Below, one piece after another: positions 15,395 through 24,006 of a stretch of DNA of 64,000 bases. The stretch comes from Gammaproteobacteria bacterium. GTDB lineage: Bacteria > Pseudomonadota > Gammaproteobacteria > Pseudomonadales > Halieaceae. Within the stretch, counting starts at the first letter, position 1, and the number at the start of each line of letters is the position of its first letter. The notes beneath the pieces were generated by a model, which did no database searches, was not told the origin of the DNA, and saw only the letters and a program-made list of their open reading frames with translations. The position numbers and the translations under genes were made by a program. The stretch lies in assembly GCA_030427485.1 (NCBI GenBank), contig JAUICG010000020.1:1-64000 (forward strand), in the 5' to 3' direction.

Positions 15395-16309
15395 ATGGCG
15401 CAAGGGTTGATCAAGCATCTCAGGTATTGGCTGGGTATCCTGAAGCATGCTGCGCAGATCTGGCTGCAGAGCAATGCCTTTGCCAACGCGGGTTCGCTGG
15501 CGTTTTTCACCCTGTTTTCAATCGCGCCGGTGATGATCGTCGCGGTCAGCGTGATCGGTGTGTTCTACGGGCAGGAAGCCGCGCAGGGCGAGATCGCCGC
15601 CCAATTGCAGGAAGTTGTCGGTGCCGAAGCGGCGGAAACGGTACAGACGGCCGTATCCAGGTCCAGCCTGAAAGAAGGTGGCCTGCTCGCCACAGTCGCG
15701 GGAATCCTGGCGATGCTGGTGGGCGCGACTACCGTTTTCGGACAAATGCAGAATTCGCTCAACGCAATATGGAATGTGGTCCCGAAGCCTTCGCGCAACA
15801 GTATCGCCGCGCTGGTGAGGAACCGGCTCACCTCGCTGACGATTGTACTGGCGATCGGCTTTATCATGCTGGTCTCACTGTCGCTAAGCGTTGCGCTGCG
15901 GGTAGTACTCGATAACGTCCAGGGATGGCTGCCGTGGTACGATATCGCCTTCGGGTTCTCCGAAGCTGCGCTGTCGATTCTGGTGACCTCGCTGTTGTTC
16001 GCCACGATTTTCAAAGTGCTGCCCGATGTGTACCTGTCCTGGAGACACGTCGCCCTCGGATCGCTGTTGACGGCGCTCCTGTTCACCCTCGGCCGGTCAC
16101 TGATCGCACTCTACCTGGCCCACACCGCGACAGCCTCAACGTACGGCGCGGCGGGATCACTGGTGCTGCTGTTGCTCTGGGTCAACTACTCTTCCCTGAT
16201 CCTGCTGTACGGCGCGGCATTTACCAAGGCACACTACCTTGCCCGCGGCCTGGCGGTGAAACCGCGCAGTGTCGCCGTGCACGTACGCCACGAGATTATC
16301 GAGGATTGA
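15395..16309 (+). CDS. YihY/BrkB-family inner-membrane protein
   Basis: A 304-residue polytopic protein with about six membrane segments, matching the family once misnamed ribonuclease BN. The N-terminal FANAGSLAFFTLFSIAPVM segment is characteristic, as are the Q-x-x-L-N-x-I-W motif (MQNSLNAIWNV) and the AAGSLVLLLLWVNYSSLILLYGAAF helix pair. The family's transport role is not established. The next gene, an MFS transporter, starts 19 bp downstream, so the two may be co-transcribed. Confidence 0.92.
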   Translation: MAQGLIKHLRYWLGILKHAAQIWLQSNAFANAGSLAFFTLFSIAPVMIVAVSVIGVFYGQEAAQGEIAAQLQEVVGAEAAETVQTAVSRSSLKEGGLLATVAGILAMLVGATTVFGQMQNSLNAIWNVVPKPSRNSIAALVRNRLTSLTIVLAIGFIMLVSLSLSVALRVVLDNVQGWLPWYDIAFGFSEAALSILVTSLLFATIFKVLPDVYLSWRHVALGSLLTALLFTLGRSLIALYLAHTATASTYGAAGSLVLLLLWVNYSSLILLYGAAFTKAHYLARGLAVKPRSVAVHVRHEIIED

Positions 16310-16328
16310 GGAGCACAGCGCCGCGCCC

Positions 16329-17612
16329 ATGACTGAAAACCCAGCCCCACACCCCTTCTCGATTCCCAACTATCGCTACCTGTGGTTCTCCCGACTGTCA
16401 TCGATGGTCGCCCTGTACGCACTGCTGCTTATAGTGGGATGGCAGGCCTACAACCTGGCGCGCGAGGATATGGGCATCGGGGCATCCGCCGGAATTCTGG
16501 GCCTACTCGGCTTATTGCAGTTTATCCCGCTGTTCATCCTGACGCCGCTTACCGGCTGGGTTGCAGATCACCTGGACCGGCGCCGGGTGGCACGCACCGT
16601 GCTCGCGGCACAAACAGGGATTGCACTGCTGCTGGCGATGCTCACGCTGTACGATCACATCACGCTGGGCTGGATCTATTGCATCGCGGTCCTGCTCGGG
16701 ATCTGCCGCGCTTTTCTCGGGCCCGCGATCTCGTCGCTCGCACCGAACCTGGTGCCCAGGGGATCGCTGCCCCGCGCTATCGCGCTGTCGACCATCGCCT
16801 GGCAGGTCGGCGTGATCGCCGGGCCGGGACTGGCCGGGCCATTCTACAAACTGGGGCCGGCCGTGCCCTACTTCCTCTGCTGTGCGCTTTACGCGCTGGC
16901 CACGGTGTCCATTTTCATGATCGGCCCGGTTCCGCGCAGCGCAATGGACCGGAGCAAGGGACCGTTGCGACAGGTGATGGATGGCCTCGCGTACGTCTGG
17001 TCGAATAAACTCGTGCTGGGCGCTATCACACTCGACCTGTTTGTGATGTTCCTGGCCGGGGCGACGGCGATGATCCCGGTGTTCGCGAAAGACATCCTCG
17101 GTGAAGGCGAGATCGGCCTGTCGCTGCTCGCAGCCTCGCCCGCTGTAGGCGCGGTAATGGTCGCCGGCATCTTCTCCTTCGCCCCGCTCTCGAAGAATGT
17201 CGGCAACCTGATGCTGGGAGCGATGGTGGTGTTCGGAGTCGGCACAATTGGCTTCGGGCTCAGCCAGGTATTGTGGTTGTCAATGTTCTGCCTTGCGATC
17301 TGCGGCGCGGCGGACATGTTCGGCGTCTACATTCGCTCCTCCCTCATTCAACTGCACACACCCGATGACCGGCGCGGCCGGGTCAGCGCGGTCAGCCAGC
17401 TGACAATAAGCGCGTCCAATGAACTGGGTGATGCATTGACCGGCGGACTCGCCGTGATCTTCGGCCCGGTGGCCGCGGTTGTCGGCGGCGGCGCGGCGGC
17501 CATCGCGATCACCGGACTGTGGTCTCGCATCTTCCCGCAACTGGGTGCGGCGAAAACATTCGAGCCGCCGGCGGATGAGTTGCCCGCAAATACCGGCGCG
17601 CGCACTGACTGA
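16329..17612 (+). CDS. MFS transporter (MFS_3/EntS-like exporter)
   Basis: A 427-residue, roughly 12-helix transporter. It begins FSIPNYRYLWFSRLSSMVALYA in form typical of the MFS_3 group. The loop 2-3 signature is GWVADHLDRRRVAR, and later come GVYIRSSLIQLHTPDDRRGRV and SASNELGDALTGG. The group exports siderophores, macrolides and other small molecules; the substrate here is unknown. The ATG at 16329 is preferred over one inside the YihY gene. About 210 bp of non-coding DNA follow, including a dyad at 17629-17646. Confidence 0.9.
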   Translation: MTENPAPHPFSIPNYRYLWFSRLSSMVALYALLLIVGWQAYNLAREDMGIGASAGILGLLGLLQFIPLFILTPLTGWVADHLDRRRVARTVLAAQTGIALLLAMLTLYDHITLGWIYCIAVLLGICRAFLGPAISSLAPNLVPRGSLPRAIALSTIAWQVGVIAGPGLAGPFYKLGPAVPYFLCCALYALATVSIFMIGPVPRSAMDRSKGPLRQVMDGLAYVWSNKLVLGAITLDLFVMFLAGATAMIPVFAKDILGEGEIGLSLLAASPAVGAVMVAGIFSFAPLSKNVGNLMLGAMVVFGVGTIGFGLSQVLWLSMFCLAICGAADMFGVYIRSSLIQLHTPDDRRGRVSAVSQLTISASNELGDALTGGLAVIFGPVAAVVGGGAAAIAITGLWSRIFPQLGAAKTFEPPADELPANTGARTD

Positions 17613-17822
17613 GCAGATATTTCCAAACCCTATACCGCGCTATAGGAGCCCGTTATATCTCCCGCTCTCCCTGCAGCGCCAAAGCCGCGTTTCTGTGATT
17701 TCACTCAAAGAATCCGCATGCCGGTTTCAGTTTTCCAGATGCCGCATGCAGAATCAAATCGCAGTCACGCAAAAACGCGTGCGCACGCGGCAGCAGATTT
17801 TTACTACACCGGAGGGGTACCT

Positions 17823-18251
17823 ATGAAATTGTCATCGCTGTTCAAGACTCCCTTGTCATACAGGCCTTTATCCGAATCCGCGCCGGCGAAGCGCGAAAAG
17901 GCAATGAAAGCCACTCCGCCGGCCAGGAAGCCGCAATCAGGCAAGGCAAAGAAACCCGTCCAGTTGAAACCCTACCGCGGCATATCCATTGCATTCGATG
18001 AGCGCGCCTGCGATGCGGTCAAAGCTATTGGCGGCAGGCGTTTCCTGGTGACAGAGGGCGACGCCCCCATGCTGCCGCTGCCGTCCTGCGACGCATCCCG
18101 GTGCAACTGCAAATACCGACACCACGATGACCGCCGCGAAGAACAGCACGATCGCCGGCTCACCGTCGCACTGAGAACCGATCTGTACGAGGATAGCGGC
18201 AACGAAAATCGCAGGGCGAACAAACGCGGACGCCGCAAATCTGATACCTGA
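17823..18251 (+). CDS. Small cysteine-cluster protein of unknown function
   Basis: A 142-residue soluble protein. GGAGGGG precedes the ATG at 17823. The first ~50 residues are Lys/Ala/Pro-rich and probably disordered. A conserved-looking core runs from about residue 50 to 112: SIAFDERACDAVKAIGGRRF, then LPSCDASRCNCKYRHHDDRR with C89, C94, C96, H100 and H101. The closely spaced Cys and His residues could bind a metal ion. The C-terminal tail is strongly basic. I have a general impression of similar small proteins in other gammaproteobacteria but know no function. It stands alone upstream of the xylose genes. Confidence 0.72.
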   Translation: MKLSSLFKTPLSYRPLSESAPAKREKAMKATPPARKPQSGKAKKPVQLKPYRGISIAFDERACDAVKAIGGRRFLVTEGDAPMLPLPSCDASRCNCKYRHHDDRREEQHDRRLTVALRTDLYEDSGNENRRANKRGRRKSDT

Positions 18252-18354
18252 TACAGGCTGATCCGCCACACAACCACTCCTCGCGCTACCTGCCGATCAC
18301 CCGGCGGCGCCTCAGGGCAAGCCCCCGGCGCGGCCACTACCTGGCAATCAGCCT

Positions 18355-18385
18355 TTGACCTGCCACCGCGCTTGTTGCGTATAAT
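18355..18385 (+). promoter_or_regulatory. Probable sigma70 promoter of xylBA
   Basis: TTGACC (18355-18360) and a perfect TATAAT (18380-18385) are separated by 19 nt, slightly longer than ideal. The xylB ATG at 18422 lies 37 bp beyond the -10 box. No operator dyad is evident nearby. Confidence 0.55.
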
Positions 18386-18421
18386 TCCACAATGTCCATC
18401 ACTGGCGGGAAGCCTGACCCC

Positions 18422-19906
18422 ATGAAAACAGTGCTCGGTCTTGACCTCGGAACGCAGTCGCTGAAAGCGCTCTTTTACGACTTCTCACGCCGGGAGATTG
18501 TCGCCTGCGAAAGTGCGGCGCTGCAGCTGTACCAGAACGACGACGGCGCCGCAGAGCAACAGGCGCAGTGGTGGCTGGATGCGCTGCACCAGGCCCTGGC
18601 GAAAGTTGATCCCGGGATCGTCGCTTCCGCGGTGGCAATCGGTGTTTCCGGGCAGCAGCACGGTTTTGTACCGCTCGGGAAGAACGGCGAGGTGCTGGCG
18701 CCGGTCAAACTGTGGTGCGACACCTCGACCATCACCGAGTGCGAGGACATCACCGCGGCCTACGGCGGCGCGCAGCAGTGTATAGACGAGGTCGGCAACC
18801 CGATTCTGGTCGGGTACACCGCTTCGAAAATCCGTCACTTCGCCAGCCGGGCCGGTGCGCTGTATGACCGGCTGGATTGCATTCTGTTACCGCACGATTA
18901 CCTCAACTTCTATCTCACCGGTGAGCGCTGCATGGAGGCCGGGGATGCTTCCGGCACCGGATTTCTCGACATCCGTAACCGCTGCTGGTCCGGGCGCATG
19001 TTGCAGGCGATAGACCCGCATCGCGATCTGGGCAGCTGCCTGCCGCCGTTGCGCGAACAGCCTGGCGTGATCGGTTCACTGCGACCGGAAGTGGCGCAAC
19101 GCACCGGCCTGACCGCGGGAATGCCGGTCTCCACCGGCGGCGGCGACAATATGATGGGGGCGATCGGCACCGGCAATCTCAGTCCCGGCCGGGTAACGAT
19201 GAGCATGGGGACCTCGGGAACAGTCTATGCGTACTCGGACAAGCCGGTGATCGACCCCGACGGTGAAATTGCGGCTTTCTGTTCGTCCACGGGCGGGTGG
19301 CTGCCACTGCTGTGCACCATGAACTGTACCGTGGCCACCGAGCAGGCGAGGCGTTTGCTGGGTACGGAGCTGTCGGATTTCGAGACCCTGGTTGGCCGCT
19401 CGCCCATGGGCGCGGAAGGCGTGATCACCCTGCCCTTCTACAATGGCGAGCGCACACCGAACCTGCCGCGCGCGAAAGGCTGCGTGATCGGCCTCGATTC
19501 CCGCAATGCCCGCCCGGAGAATCTGCTGCGTTCCGCGCTGGAGGGCGCCACTTTCGCACTGCGCTATGGCCTCGATCGCATGCGCGCGCTGGGGATAGAT
19601 GCCTCTGAACTGGTATTGACCGGCGGCGGCGCCAAAAGTGCCACCTGGCGTCAGGCGGTTGCCGATATCTGCGCTATTCCGGTCACGATTCTGCGCCAGG
19701 ATGAGGGCGCCGCATTCGGAGCCGCGCTGCAGGCCCTGGGCATGCTAGAATCCTGTGCGACCGCGGAGCTACAACACCTTGTGAATGATCACCTTACAAA
19801 AGACGAAGCGCTGTGCTGTACACCGGACACCGCTGCCGTGAGGATCTATGACGAGGCCTATGGCCGCTATCAACGGGCGCTGGGTGCGCTCACGGCAATC
19901 TTTTGA
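18422..19906 (+). CDS. xylB: Xylulokinase
   Basis: A 494-residue FGGY-family sugar kinase that phosphorylates D-xylulose to xylulose-5-phosphate with ATP. The N-terminal phosphate loop is LGLDLGTQSLK. The substrate region is GVSGQQHGFVPL. The catalytic aspartate lies in STGGGDNMMGAIG, and the C-terminal ATP site in LTGGGAKSATWRQ. The ATG at 18422 gives the normal N-terminus; an in-frame ATG at 18392 would lie only a few bases past the TATAAT box. It is followed 31 bp later by xylA, forming a xylose operon. Confidence 0.95.
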   Translation: MKTVLGLDLGTQSLKALFYDFSRREIVACESAALQLYQNDDGAAEQQAQWWLDALHQALAKVDPGIVASAVAIGVSGQQHGFVPLGKNGEVLAPVKLWCDTSTITECEDITAAYGGAQQCIDEVGNPILVGYTASKIRHFASRAGALYDRLDCILLPHDYLNFYLTGERCMEAGDASGTGFLDIRNRCWSGRMLQAIDPHRDLGSCLPPLREQPGVIGSLRPEVAQRTGLTAGMPVSTGGGDNMMGAIGTGNLSPGRVTMSMGTSGTVYAYSDKPVIDPDGEIAAFCSSTGGWLPLLCTMNCTVATEQARRLLGTELSDFETLVGRSPMGAEGVITLPFYNGERTPNLPRAKGCVIGLDSRNARPENLLRSALEGATFALRYGLDRMRALGIDASELVLTGGGAKSATWRQAVADICAIPVTILRQDEGAAFGAALQALGMLESCATAELQHLVNDHLTKDEALCCTPDTAAVRIYDEAYGRYQRALGALTAIF

Positions 19907-19937
19907 TCATTCAGCGAACAAAAAAGGGAGACTCCGG

Positions 19938-21278
19938 ATGAACAGAACAGTATTTATCGGTGACCATGAGTTCTTCCCCGGCATCGGCCGTATCGAGTAC
20001 GAAGGCCCGGAGTCGGATAACCCCCTCAGCTTCAAGGCCTACGACCCGGAGCGGGTCATCGCGGGGAAGACCATGGAGCAGCATCTGCGCTTCGCGGTTT
20101 GCTACTGGCATACGTTCTGCGCGGACGGCAACGATCCGTTTGGTCCGGGGACTCGTGCTCATCCCTGGCATCTGGGTGAAGACGGCATGGCCAACGCCCG
20201 CGCCAAGCTGGACGCGGCTTTCGAGTTCTTCACCAAACTCAATGTCCCCTACTATTGCTTTCACGATCGCGACATCGCGCCCGAGGGCGACACGGTGGCG
20301 GAATCAGAAGCCAATCTCAGCAGCCTGGTCAGTCTCGCAAAGGAACGCCAGCAGGCAACCGGCATGAAACTGCTCTGGGGCACGGCGAACGTATTCTCGC
20401 ATCCACGCTACATGAATGGCGCGGCAACCAACCCTGATTTCGCGGTGGTGGCGCATGCCGGCGCGCAGGTCAAGGCGGCGCTGGACGCGACTGTCGCGCT
20501 GGGCGGGCAGAATTACGTGTTCTGGGGCGGACGCGAGGGCTACGCCTGCCTGTTGAATACCGACACCCGCATGGAACTGGATCACCTGGCGACATTCCTG
20601 TCCATGGCCCGCGACTATGGCCGTTCCATTGGATTCGAGGGCACGTTCCTGATTGAGCCCAAGCCGATGGAACCCATGTACCACCAGTACGACGTAGACG
20701 CGCAGACCGTCATCGGCTTCCTCCGGCACTATGGGCTGGACGGCGATTTCAAGCTCAATATCGAAGCCAACCATGCGACACTGGCAGGCCACAGCAGTGC
20801 ACACGATTTACAGATGGCGGCAGACGCCGGATTACTGGGTTCGATCGACGCCAACCGGGGCAATGCCCAGAATGGCTGGGACACCGACCAGTTCCCGATG
20901 GACATGTACGATTGCGTCCAGAACATGCTGGTGGTGCTTGCGGCCGGCGGGCTCGGCAGCGGCGGGTTCAACTTCGATGCCAAGATACGGCGTGAATCCA
21001 CAGACCTTGAAGACCTGTTCCTCGGCCATATCGGTGGTATGGACGCCTACGCGCGTGCGTTGATCATTGCCGATCGCATCATCGGTGACGGCAGACTGGA
21101 GTCATTCAGGGCCAGCCGTTACACCAGCTTCCGCCAGGGTCAGGGCCGGCGCTTCGCCGCCGGCGAACTGAGCCTCGCCGAACTGCGCGACATCGCGGCC
21201 AACAATCCCGACCCTGTCCGGACAAGTGGCAAGCAGGAATGGGTGGAGAACCTGCTCAACGACTTCATGTTTTCGTAG
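19938..21278 (+). CDS. xylA: Xylose isomerase
   Basis: A 446-residue class II enzyme that converts D-xylose to D-xylulose. Catalytic H109 and D112 lie in YYCFHDRDIAPEGDT. Metal ligands include E240 in EPKPMEP, E276 and H279 in NIEANHATLAGH, and the aspartates of GSIDANRGN and GWDTDQFP. GGGAG lies just before the ATG at 19938. It follows xylB, reversing the E. coli gene order. Its last 14 bases overlap the convergent eda gene. Confidence 0.97.
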   Translation: MNRTVFIGDHEFFPGIGRIEYEGPESDNPLSFKAYDPERVIAGKTMEQHLRFAVCYWHTFCADGNDPFGPGTRAHPWHLGEDGMANARAKLDAAFEFFTKLNVPYYCFHDRDIAPEGDTVAESEANLSSLVSLAKERQQATGMKLLWGTANVFSHPRYMNGAATNPDFAVVAHAGAQVKAALDATVALGGQNYVFWGGREGYACLLNTDTRMELDHLATFLSMARDYGRSIGFEGTFLIEPKPMEPMYHQYDVDAQTVIGFLRHYGLDGDFKLNIEANHATLAGHSSAHDLQMAADAGLLGSIDANRGNAQNGWDTDQFPMDMYDCVQNMLVVLAAGGLGSGGFNFDAKIRRESTDLEDLFLGHIGGMDAYARALIIADRIIGDGRLESFRASRYTSFRQGQGRRFAAGELSLAELRDIAANNPDPVRTSGKQEWVENLLNDFMFS

Positions 21279-21888
21279 GATCCATCGCGTCGCGCGCCAG
21301 CGCCTCGATGTCATCCCAGCGGCGATTCTCCACCAGTTCCGCAGACACCATCCAGGAACCGCCGCAGCACACGACATTGGGCAGCGTCAGGAATTCCCGG
21401 AAGTTCGATGGGTTGAGGCCGCCCGTGGGGCAGAATTTTATCTCGGGAAACGGTCCGGCCAGGGACCTGAGCAGGTGTAATCCGCCCGCCGCGACCGCGG
21501 GAAACAGCTTGAAGCAGGTATACCCCTCATCCAGACCCTGCATCACCTCGGAGGCCGTGGCAACACCCGGCACAAAGTCGATACCCGCTTCGCGCGCCGC
21601 GCGCAGCAAACGCGGCGTGGTACCCGGGCTGAGCGCCATGGAGGCACCCGCCTCGACCGCGCGGTGCAACTCGTCGGGGTTCGTCACAGTACCCGCCGCG
21701 ACCCGCACTTCGGGCACCTGCGCGGTAACTTCCCGGATGCTCTCCAGCGCGGCGGGGGTGCGCAGCGTTATCTCCACCGCTTTCATACCGCCGCGACCCA
21801 GCGCCTGCGCGAGCGCGACCGTGCTGTTCGCATCGCTCGCGGTAATTACCGGCAAGACCCTGCAAGCGGATAGGGTTGTAATAATCAT
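21265..21888 (-). CDS. eda: 2-keto-3-deoxy-6-phosphogluconate aldolase
   Basis: A 207-residue class I aldolase splitting KDPG to pyruvate and glyceraldehyde-3-phosphate. Catalytic E39 lies in VEITLRTPAAL and the Schiff-base lysine K127 in CFKLFPA; GTVTNPDEL and CPTGGLNPSNFREFL are also typical. It closes the glucuronate pathway encoded around it. It lies 24 bp after the GntR regulator gene, as the last gene of the uxaC-uxuA-gntR-eda run. Confidence 0.96.
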   Translation of the reverse strand: MIITTLSACRVLPVITASDANSTVALAQALGRGGMKAVEITLRTPAALESIREVTAQVPEVRVAAGTVTNPDELHRAVEAGASMALSPGTTPRLLRAAREAGIDFVPGVATASEVMQGLDEGYTCFKLFPAVAAGGLHLLRSLAGPFPEIKFCPTGGLNPSNFREFLTLPNVVCCGGSWMVSAELVENRRWDDIEALARDAMDPTKT

Positions 21889-21912
21889 GGGGTTAACCTC
21901 ATTGCGGTGGCT

Positions 21913-22707
21913 CTATACGCTGGTCTTGGTGAGATTCAGACGACTGCGGTTTTGCGAGGTCCGGATGCGCGCCGCCTCGACGGCTTCCGCCTCGGTCGCC
22001 TCCAGAATGCTCTCTATCACCGTCATCAGATGGGAATGCATCGCCCGGCGCGCCGCAGCGGCATCGCGGGCTTGCAACGCATTGTAGATGTCGCGGTGTT
22101 GCTCAACAGAAGGCTTCAGGCCGGAGTTACGCGCCTTCTGCAGGGTGCTGGCGGTCAGCATCGAGCTCTCGCGCATTGCCCAGAGACTTTCAATGGTCGA
22201 GAGAATAGCGCTGTTGTTGGTCGCCTGCGCAATAATCATATGGAACTTCTTGTCGGCAACCTCGTGGCTGTCGATGCCGTGCTGGTTCTCCTCCACCATC
22301 TCATCCAGCGATTGGGCCAACTGCGCCAACTGCTCGTCGGTGATCATGGTGGCCGCCAGCGCGACCGCCTCACCCTCGAACAGGGCCCTCGCCTCCGTGA
22401 GCTCAAACGGGCCCACATCCTTGTCGGAGAAGCGGTTCCTGCCTTTGCGATAATCCAGCACATACACACCCGAGCCCATTCGGACTTCGACATAGTGCTC
22501 GAGTTCCAGCGCAATCACTGCTTCGCGTATCGTCGGGCGGCTGACTCCCAGCATTGCCGCGAGTTCCCGTTCCGCCGGCAGTCGCATACCGGCTTGATAT
22601 TTCTCGCGCTCAATCAGTTCGATCAGTTGTTCGGCGACCTGCTGATAGAGGCGAGGTTCCCGCGTGATTCGCTCGCTGCCCTGCGGGGATCTGGACCTGG
22701 TTTTCAT
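21913..22707 (-). CDS. FadR-subfamily GntR regulator, probable hexuronate repressor
   Basis: A 264-residue regulator. The winged helix-turn-helix covers about residues 18-85 (GMRLPAERELAAMLGVSRPT). An FCD ligand domain follows, with histidine-containing metal-site segments ADKKFHMIIAQATNN and the later HRDIYNAL. ExuR/UxuR regulators of hexuronate use belong to this group. The ATG at 22707 follows AAGGAAGCT; a longer frame upstream would run into uxuA. It is embedded between uxuA and eda, so it probably controls this operon, relieved by a pathway intermediate such as fructuronate, mannonate or KDG (inference). Confidence 0.9.
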   Translation of the reverse strand: MKTRSRSPQGSERITREPRLYQQVAEQLIELIEREKYQAGMRLPAERELAAMLGVSRPTIREAVIALELEHYVEVRMGSGVYVLDYRKGRNRFSDKDVGPFELTEARALFEGEAVALAATMITDEQLAQLAQSLDEMVEENQHGIDSHEVADKKFHMIIAQATNNSAILSTIESLWAMRESSMLTASTLQKARNSGLKPSVEQHRDIYNALQARDAAAARRAMHSHLMTVIESILEATEAEAVEAARIRTSQNRSRLNLTKTSV

Positions 22708-22735
22708 AGCTTCCTTGACCGCAGTACGCGGCTGG

Positions 22736-23932
22736 TTAATTGCGGTATTCCAGGGCCTTGACCACCCCTCGAATCTCCGCGAGGCCCTTGAGCCTGCCGA
22801 TACAGGAGTAGCCCGGGTTGACTGTTTTATTGACATCGTCGAGTATCTGGTGCCCGTGGTCGGGTCGAATGAAAATCTCACTCACCGGGCCTTCCTCTGC
22901 TCGCCGTCGCTCTTCCGCCAACAGGGCGGTGATCACTCCCACGATATCGACGTCACTGTTCAGGTGGCTGGCCTCATAGAAAGAGCGCTGTTCATCGCTG
23001 TCGCGGATGACACCGCGCAAGTGCGAGAAATGGATGCGCGACGCAAATTGCCTTGCCATCGCGGGCAAATCGTTATCCGGACGGCTACCGTAAGTACCCG
23101 CGCACAGAGTGATGCCATTCGCCGGGCTGGGCAGGCGCTCGAACAGAATCTCCAGGTCGGCGGCGGTACAGATAATCCTCGGCAGTCCCAGCATATCCCG
23201 GGGCGGGTCATCCGGGTGAATGGCCAGCTTGACACCCAGCTTCTCGGCGACGGGCAACACATTGCCGAGGAAACGGAACAAATTGTGCCTCAGGCTGTCC
23301 GCATCGATATCCCGGTAGTTGGCGAGCATTTCGCGGAAGGTTTCCAGGCCGTAGGCATCGGTCATCCTGCCCGGCAAGCCGGCGATGATATTGTTCGTCA
23401 GCTGCTGCCGTTCCTGTTCGGACAGCTGCTCGAAGAGTTGCCGCGCCGCCGCAATTTCCTGTGCCGTGTAGTCTCGCTCCGCACCCTCTCTCTGCAGGAT
23501 GTACAGGTCGAATGCGGCAAATTTCCGCTGGTCGAAACGCAGCGCATAGCCTCCGCTTGGCAACTGGTACTTCAGGTCCGTTCGCGTCCAGTCAATCACC
23601 GGCATGAAGTTGTAGCAAATGGTCCTGATCCCGCAGGTCGCCAGGTTTTCCATCGTGGCAACCCAGCTATCGATATAACGCTGGCAGCCTTCGCGGGCCA
23701 ACTTGATGTCCTCGTGGACAGGAATGCTTTCCACCACGGACCATCTCAGCGGCGTCTGGCCCGGCTCGCAGGACTCGATCAGTGCCTGGTGTTCACGTAT
23801 AGCAGCCAGCGGCCAGGTCTCTCCAATGGGGATATGGTGCAGGGCGCTCACGATATCGGTGGCATCGGTCTGTCGTATATCGTTGATTGTCACGGGGTCA
23901 CCGGGGCCGAACCATCGCCAGGATTCACGCAT
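22736..23932 (-). CDS. uxuA: D-mannonate dehydratase
   Basis: A 398-residue UxuA enzyme, which dehydrates D-mannonate to 2-keto-3-deoxygluconate with Mn or Fe. Typical blocks are WRWFGPGDPV at the start, GIRTICYNFMPVIDWTRTDL, the metal-site segment LAIHPDDPPRDMLGLPRI, LCAGTYGSR and FIRPDHGHQI near the end. It lies 74 bp downstream of uxaC and 28 bp upstream of the GntR gene. Confidence 0.97.
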   Translation of the reverse strand: MRESWRWFGPGDPVTINDIRQTDATDIVSALHHIPIGETWPLAAIREHQALIESCEPGQTPLRWSVVESIPVHEDIKLAREGCQRYIDSWVATMENLATCGIRTICYNFMPVIDWTRTDLKYQLPSGGYALRFDQRKFAAFDLYILQREGAERDYTAQEIAAARQLFEQLSEQERQQLTNNIIAGLPGRMTDAYGLETFREMLANYRDIDADSLRHNLFRFLGNVLPVAEKLGVKLAIHPDDPPRDMLGLPRIICTAADLEILFERLPSPANGITLCAGTYGSRPDNDLPAMARQFASRIHFSHLRGVIRDSDEQRSFYEASHLNSDVDIVGVITALLAEERRRAEEGPVSEIFIRPDHGHQILDDVNKTVNPGYSCIGRLKGLAEIRGVVKALEYRN

Positions 23933-24006
23933 TTTCCATCACCCCCTCGCGCGCTGTGTCAGTCATGTCCATAATTCGCGGCGCCCCCACGCTGTCTCGC
24001 TGAACT

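Noticed and set aside
22664..23974. 436-codon open frame on the plus strand across uxuA and the GntR gene
   Set aside because: It is antisense to two well-identified genes and its product has no family features. Long antisense frames are expected in GC-rich DNA.
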